Part shown: piece by piece, positions 60,842 to 64,000 of the stretch
Layout of the letters: each line of letters opens with the position of its first letter
Position numbering within the stretch: the stretch's first letter is position 1
Source of the DNA: an uncultured Alphaproteobacteria bacterium
Lineage (GTDB): Bacteria; Pseudomonadota; Alphaproteobacteria; RF32; CAG-239
Assembly: GCA_944392835.1 (NCBI GenBank)
Contig: CALXYB010000001.1
Location: 62,001 to 126,000 of the forward strand
DNA: 64,000 nt
Reading direction: 5' to 3'
Translations under genes and position numbers: made by a program
The notes under the pieces: generated by a model
The model's database searches: none
Told to the model about the DNA's origin: nothing
What the model saw: only the letters and a program-made list of their open reading frames with translations

Positions 60842-62332
60842 CTAAAATTCAAGAACAGGGTAGACATACGCATAATTATAGCCGCCCTTACCTCCTCTAC
60901 CTAACCCATGTTCTGCACTAAATCCTGAAGTTCCGGCATAATAACCTGTATTATATTCCGTTTCATATTCTGTAGAAGTCCAGCAACAACAACTCGGATA
61001 AGCTACTCCACCCAAAACTGAAATTGCCTTCTGAATCTTTTCCTGATTTTCATAAATATTAACAGCTATACCACTGGCGAACAAACACCATTTTCCTTTA
61101 GTTGCAGCTGTCGGAGCATATTTTCTTGCCGCCCAAGCTGCCGGATAAACACTGGCGCTTCCGGTCTGAGTAATTATATCCGTATTACTGCAACTTTTAT
61201 AATCACTTAAACGCTCCGTCCCATTTTCCGGATAATTTTTTAATGAAGGAATATCATAATCCACAGCATCTCCTTCAGCCCAATGTAACATAACATAAGA
61301 AGTGCTCTTTCTACCATTTGCATCAATCGGCCACGGAGCCATCACTTGTCCGTGTTTACCATCTGATGAAATATGAACAACCACCCCCAACGCCGTTTTA
61401 GATGCATTATGCTTATCCGCAGAAAGACAAGAACCATCACTATAATAAATTGAACCTATACCACACAACGGCTCTGCAGCAGCAATTTCACACTTAGACG
61501 AACAATCCGCGTAATATTTTTGACATCCATACGGAGCGCTGACAGCAATACGATTACGACAGTTATCATTATAAGCGGTTTTACATTTTGTAGAACAATC
61601 AGACCAATATTCAGCACAGCCATAAGGGGTTGATACGGCTGTTCTGTTATCACAATTATCTGCTTTGGCCACCTTACAAACAGTAGAGCAAGGAGAAGGA
61701 TAATATTCCTTACAGCCATACAAACCGGAACTGACACCGCTTGGGCAAGAACATCCTGTGTATTTTCCATCACATGATGAACCGGAAACCGAACGCGGCG
61801 ATGTACAATTTGATGATGTATATTGATACTCAGATTTGCAAACACATGATTGATATTTTCCTCCACAACTAGCACCAGAACCTATTTTGTTACTCGGACA
61901 AGCGATAAGATTCGGATTGCATTTGCAAGAAACATACTTTCCACCACAACTATCACCGTTACCAACTTGTCCTGCAGGACAAGAGATAAGGTTAGAAACA
62001 CATTTACAACCCTTTCCATAAGCCGGATTATAAGGACAAACACCATCAATTACCTGAACCGAATTACAATTTTGCTTACTATAACCTTCATTAATACATT
62101 GAGTCTCAGTATTAATATCATAACCATCATCACCATCAATAGAGGCAAAGCCACCATCACCGCAGTCGCCTGAACCCAAGAAACAAACTTTAGCAAATTT
62201 AACTCCTGATGAGTAGGATATGGGCTCTAACTCAATAGGTGTGGTGTGTGTATGTGAAGAAAAGTCGGGAGCGGCTAAGCCAACAGCCGGAACCACAAGT
62301 AAAGTAACAGTAGATAAAAGCAAGTTTCGCAT
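60842..62332 (-). CDS. Cysteine-rich secreted repeat protein with DUF1566-like C-terminus
   Basis: The start ATG 62332 (MRNLLLSTVTLLV) has GGGAG upstream and a signal peptide (cleavage near GLAAP). Residues about 100-300 contain repeated Cys-rich units of the type CPxGxxGxGxSCGGKYxSCxC, with variants ending in GCxxYxxDCSxKC; dozens of cysteines suggest disulfide-stabilised surface repeats. The C-terminal region with WTSTEYETEYNTG and the final YVYPVLEF resembles the DUF1566/lectin-like domain. The protein is probably on the cell surface and may need the DsbA-like enzyme at 23.3 kb. Confidence 0.8.
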   Translation of the reverse strand: MRNLLLSTVTLLVVPAVGLAAPDFSSHTHTTPIELEPISYSSGVKFAKVCFLGSGDCGDGGFASIDGDDGYDINTETQCINEGYSKQNCNSVQVIDGVCPYNPAYGKGCKCVSNLISCPAGQVGNGDSCGGKYVSCKCNPNLIACPSNKIGSGASCGGKYQSCVCKSEYQYTSSNCTSPRSVSGSSCDGKYTGCSCPSGVSSGLYGCKEYYPSPCSTVCKVAKADNCDNRTAVSTPYGCAEYWSDCSTKCKTAYNDNCRNRIAVSAPYGCQKYYADCSSKCEIAAAEPLCGIGSIYYSDGSCLSADKHNASKTALGVVVHISSDGKHGQVMAPWPIDANGRKSTSYVMLHWAEGDAVDYDIPSLKNYPENGTERLSDYKSCSNTDIITQTGSASVYPAAWAARKYAPTAATKGKWCLFASGIAVNIYENQEKIQKAISVLGGVAYPSCCCWTSTEYETEYNTGYYAGTSGFSAEHGLGRGGKGGYNYAYVYPVLEF

Positions 62333-62486
62333 AGTCAATCTCCCAATAATTCTAGAGTTAAAGTCCATATCTGAATATTAGGATACACTGATTTTGAAAA
62401 TGAGTCAACTATTAATGAGACTACAATTTTTTTTGTCTACCATTAATGAACCTACATAAAATTTTTTTGGCTAATTAAATATAAAA

Positions 62487-62517
62487 AAAATACCCTGATA
62501 AAAATCAGAGTATTTTT
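62487..62517 (-). terminator. Terminator of the degenerate GGDEF/EAL gene
   Basis: AAATAC-CTGAT pairs with ATCAG-GTATTT across a short A-rich loop, ending in a T-run on the minus strand. Confidence 0.7.
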
Positions 62518-62534
62518 CTTACCAAACCCAAAAA

Positions 62535-63815
62535 TTATTTCTTAATACTAAAGATGGTCTTTCTGGGCTGAGCCAAAAGCAGCCTCTGAATATAGCGCCC
62601 TTGATAAAGATTAATACCGAGCGAATTTCCGATTTCCACCGCTTGCGGATCATCAACACGACACAAAATCATTCTTGCTCTTTCAGCCTTGTTCACATAA
62701 TCCGTAAAATGCTTATCTTCACTAATAACATCCATAAATGACGGATGCCAAATAATCTTAATCAAATCGCTGTTCAAATTCTCTCTGTCAATATATTTCA
62801 GCTTATCTACCGTAATACCGTCAATACAAATTTTATAACCACGATATTGAGCAAAAGTCTTTGCCAGCATAAAAGCCTTAACATCACTAAAAATATCCAC
62901 CAACTGCAATTCCAACACAATAGACGAACGCATGGAAGCATTTATATTGTCATCAAATTCCAAAAACTCATCTGACAATATGGTAGACACATTGAGATTA
63001 ATAGAAAAATTATTGGTAAGAGAGCCATCATCATGCCGGCTAATACTAACCAAGACACGTTTATCCAAGGTTTCAGTCAAGTGCTGAAACAACCATGGAT
63101 TCGCTGTCAAGTCAACATCCGGCAACAACATATCGCGCAAATCAGCAATAGATACAAACACCTCATCAAACAACATTTGCGGAGGCGATTTTCCAATAAC
63201 CGCACAAACAGATTGCCGTCTTATCAAGCTTGAAAAATCTGTCATAGAAAGTGCTTTTTGAACTTTGGCCAACATCGCAGGTGTCAGTTCACGCCGCAAT
63301 TTTCTTGGCCCAGACATAAAAGCAGCCCCCACGGAAGACTTTCCTTTAGTTCCGCCTCCGATTAATCCGGAAGCCTCATTTCCACTTTCAACGGTATTAG
63401 ACTTAATCAAGGATTTAAATTCATCGGCTCCATTACCAAGTTCAAAAAACTGCACAAATTTCGCGTTTTCTAAATCAAATGCATTCTGCAAAAAAGCATC
63501 ATCATGAAACATAAAACGCACTTTAACCAAACAAGCCAAAATCTCATCATGTGCTTTCTTGTTAAAAATGACTACCATATCATCATTTGGCAATCCGAAT
63601 ATTTCGCCACCACTTTTTTTAATCACGTTTTCAAACGTCTCTATTAACTCCTGGCGTTGCATACTCCGAATTTTCTGGCTCTGCAGTTTATGAATAAAGA
63701 TGCACAATGCCCTATAATTATCCAAATCTTTTTCCATACGCATCAAATAATCAAGTATCAGCGTATTTTTAGTAAAAGAAGGTTTTTCAGGTTCTATCTT
63801 ATTAAACGTAAACAT
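62535..63815 (-). CDS. Degenerate GGDEF/EAL-domain protein
   Basis: The N-terminal region (about 30-120) keeps the shape of a GGDEF domain, including GGEIFGLPNDDMVVIF, but no GGDEF signature. The C-terminal 230 residues resemble an EAL phosphodiesterase (VLELQLVDIF, CIDGITVDKLKY, GNSLGINLYQGRYIQ), yet the catalytic EAL/EXL-type ligands are incomplete. Such double-degenerate proteins usually bind c-di-GMP or regulate partners rather than catalyse. It overlaps no other gene; the preceding edge gene ends nine bases upstream, so both are probably co-transcribed. Confidence 0.75.
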   Translation of the reverse strand: MFTFNKIEPEKPSFTKNTLILDYLMRMEKDLDNYRALCIFIHKLQSQKIRSMQRQELIETFENVIKKSGGEIFGLPNDDMVVIFNKKAHDEILACLVKVRFMFHDDAFLQNAFDLENAKFVQFFELGNGADEFKSLIKSNTVESGNEASGLIGGGTKGKSSVGAAFMSGPRKLRRELTPAMLAKVQKALSMTDFSSLIRRQSVCAVIGKSPPQMLFDEVFVSIADLRDMLLPDVDLTANPWLFQHLTETLDKRVLVSISRHDDGSLTNNFSINLNVSTILSDEFLEFDDNINASMRSSIVLELQLVDIFSDVKAFMLAKTFAQYRGYKICIDGITVDKLKYIDRENLNSDLIKIIWHPSFMDVISEDKHFTDYVNKAERARMILCRVDDPQAVEIGNSLGINLYQGRYIQRLLLAQPRKTIFSIKK

Positions 63816-63824
63816 CTTTTACAC

Positions 63825-63998
63825 TCACAACAAATCTTCTAAAATATCTTTTTGGACACATTCATCACGAAATCTACCCAGTAACAAACGCCGTCTTTTC
63901 AAACATTCTTGCGCAGAACAATTTTTACCATTAGGACATTTGGTACGGATTAATGCGACTTCCAGATTATCCATAAATGGGCCTTGGAATGCCGTAAT
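63825..63998 (-). CDS. Hypothetical protein, truncated at the window edge
   Basis: The reading frame is open to the right edge, so only the C-terminal about 57 residues are seen, ending at TGA 63825-63827. They contain a CxxxxxC pattern (KCPNGKNC) plus two more cysteines (ECLKRRR and DECVQK), a possible zinc or disulfide cluster. An internal ATG at about 63971 could be the true start. It precedes the GGDEF/EAL-like gene by nine bases and likely shares its transcript. Confidence 0.55.
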   Translation of the reverse strand: MTAFQGPFMDNLEVALIRTKCPNGKNCSAQECLKRRRLLLGRFRDECVQKDILEDLL

Positions 63999-64000
63999 TC

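Noticed and set aside
1-64000. tRNA, rRNA or CRISPR arrays
   Set aside because: I scanned for tRNA T-loops and regular spaced repeats and saw none; GGTTCA in the H-element module lacks tRNA context.

Overview
The window looks like part of the chromosome of an AT-rich alphaproteobacterium, probably one of the uncultured gut lineages near Rhodospirillales. I infer this from gene content and order: cpoB-tilS-ftsH-glmM behind pal, split atpF'/atpF genes in an atpI-B-E-F'-F operon, dciA next to a dsbA-like gene, GapR (DUF2312), and a three-gene pntAA-AB-B transhydrogenase. I did not compute base composition or a phylogeny. Strong Shine-Dalgarno sites precede most housekeeping genes, and canonical hairpin-plus-T-run terminators are common.

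Layout. 0-3.3 kb (- strand): response regulator, pgsA, uvrC. 3.4-4.2 kb: a small YjfB-like gene and two hypotheticals. 4.3-10.5 kb (-): pal, cpoB, tilS, ftsH, glmM. 10.6-12.8 kb (-): three genes of unknown function, two of them tandem paralogues. 13.3-16 kb (-): pyruvate phosphate dikinase. 16.5-20.1 kb (+): two genes with Bacteroidetes-style signal peptides, leaders and sequence, followed by a strongly G-depleted tract. 20.6-22.6 kb: an outer-membrane barrel gene, then fliO-fliP. 22.7-24 kb: dciA and a DsbA-like gene. 24-26.6 kb: the ATP synthase F0 operon. 26.6-32 kb (-): galU-like gene and a very large AsmA gene. 32.1-37.4 kb (+): a nucleoside catabolism operon (cdd, punA, deoC, deoA, deoB, pgeF). 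37.4-39.8 kb (+): TerB/DnaJ membrane protein, AmpD-type amidase, a structured non-coding RNA and a small HTH-like gene. 39.9-52.4 kb: tolB, ruvX, lepA, GNAT, ettA, rpmJ, pyk, gapR, a chrA pair and several hypotheticals. 52.5-55.3 kb: pnt operon. 55.3-64 kb: TetR regulator, two HExxH membrane proteases, a Mur ligase plus LD-carboxypeptidase pair, a cysteine-rich surface protein, a degenerate GGDEF/EAL protein and an edge-truncated gene.

Functional links. AmpD, the LD-carboxypeptidase and the Mpl/MurC-like ligase together suggest peptidoglycan recycling. Pal, CpoB and TolB supply part of the Tol-Pal envelope system from two separate loci. The deo operon degrades nucleosides to central metabolites; PPDK and pyruvate kinase sit at the PEP-pyruvate node.

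The most unusual feature is a family of about 125-bp imperfect hairpin elements, called H-elements here. Seven full copies and several fragments occur at six loci. Every locus lies directly against the TAA stop codon of a minus-strand gene (cpoB, ppdK, fliP, lepA, ettA, pyk), always in the same orientation. Their stems differ in sequence between copies but keep base pairing, so the structure appears to be under selection or copied as a hairpin. A second strong candidate is a roughly 180-nt RNA at 39.38-39.56 kb with a near-consensus promoter, a multi-stem body, a terminator and a possible alternative antiterminator pairing.
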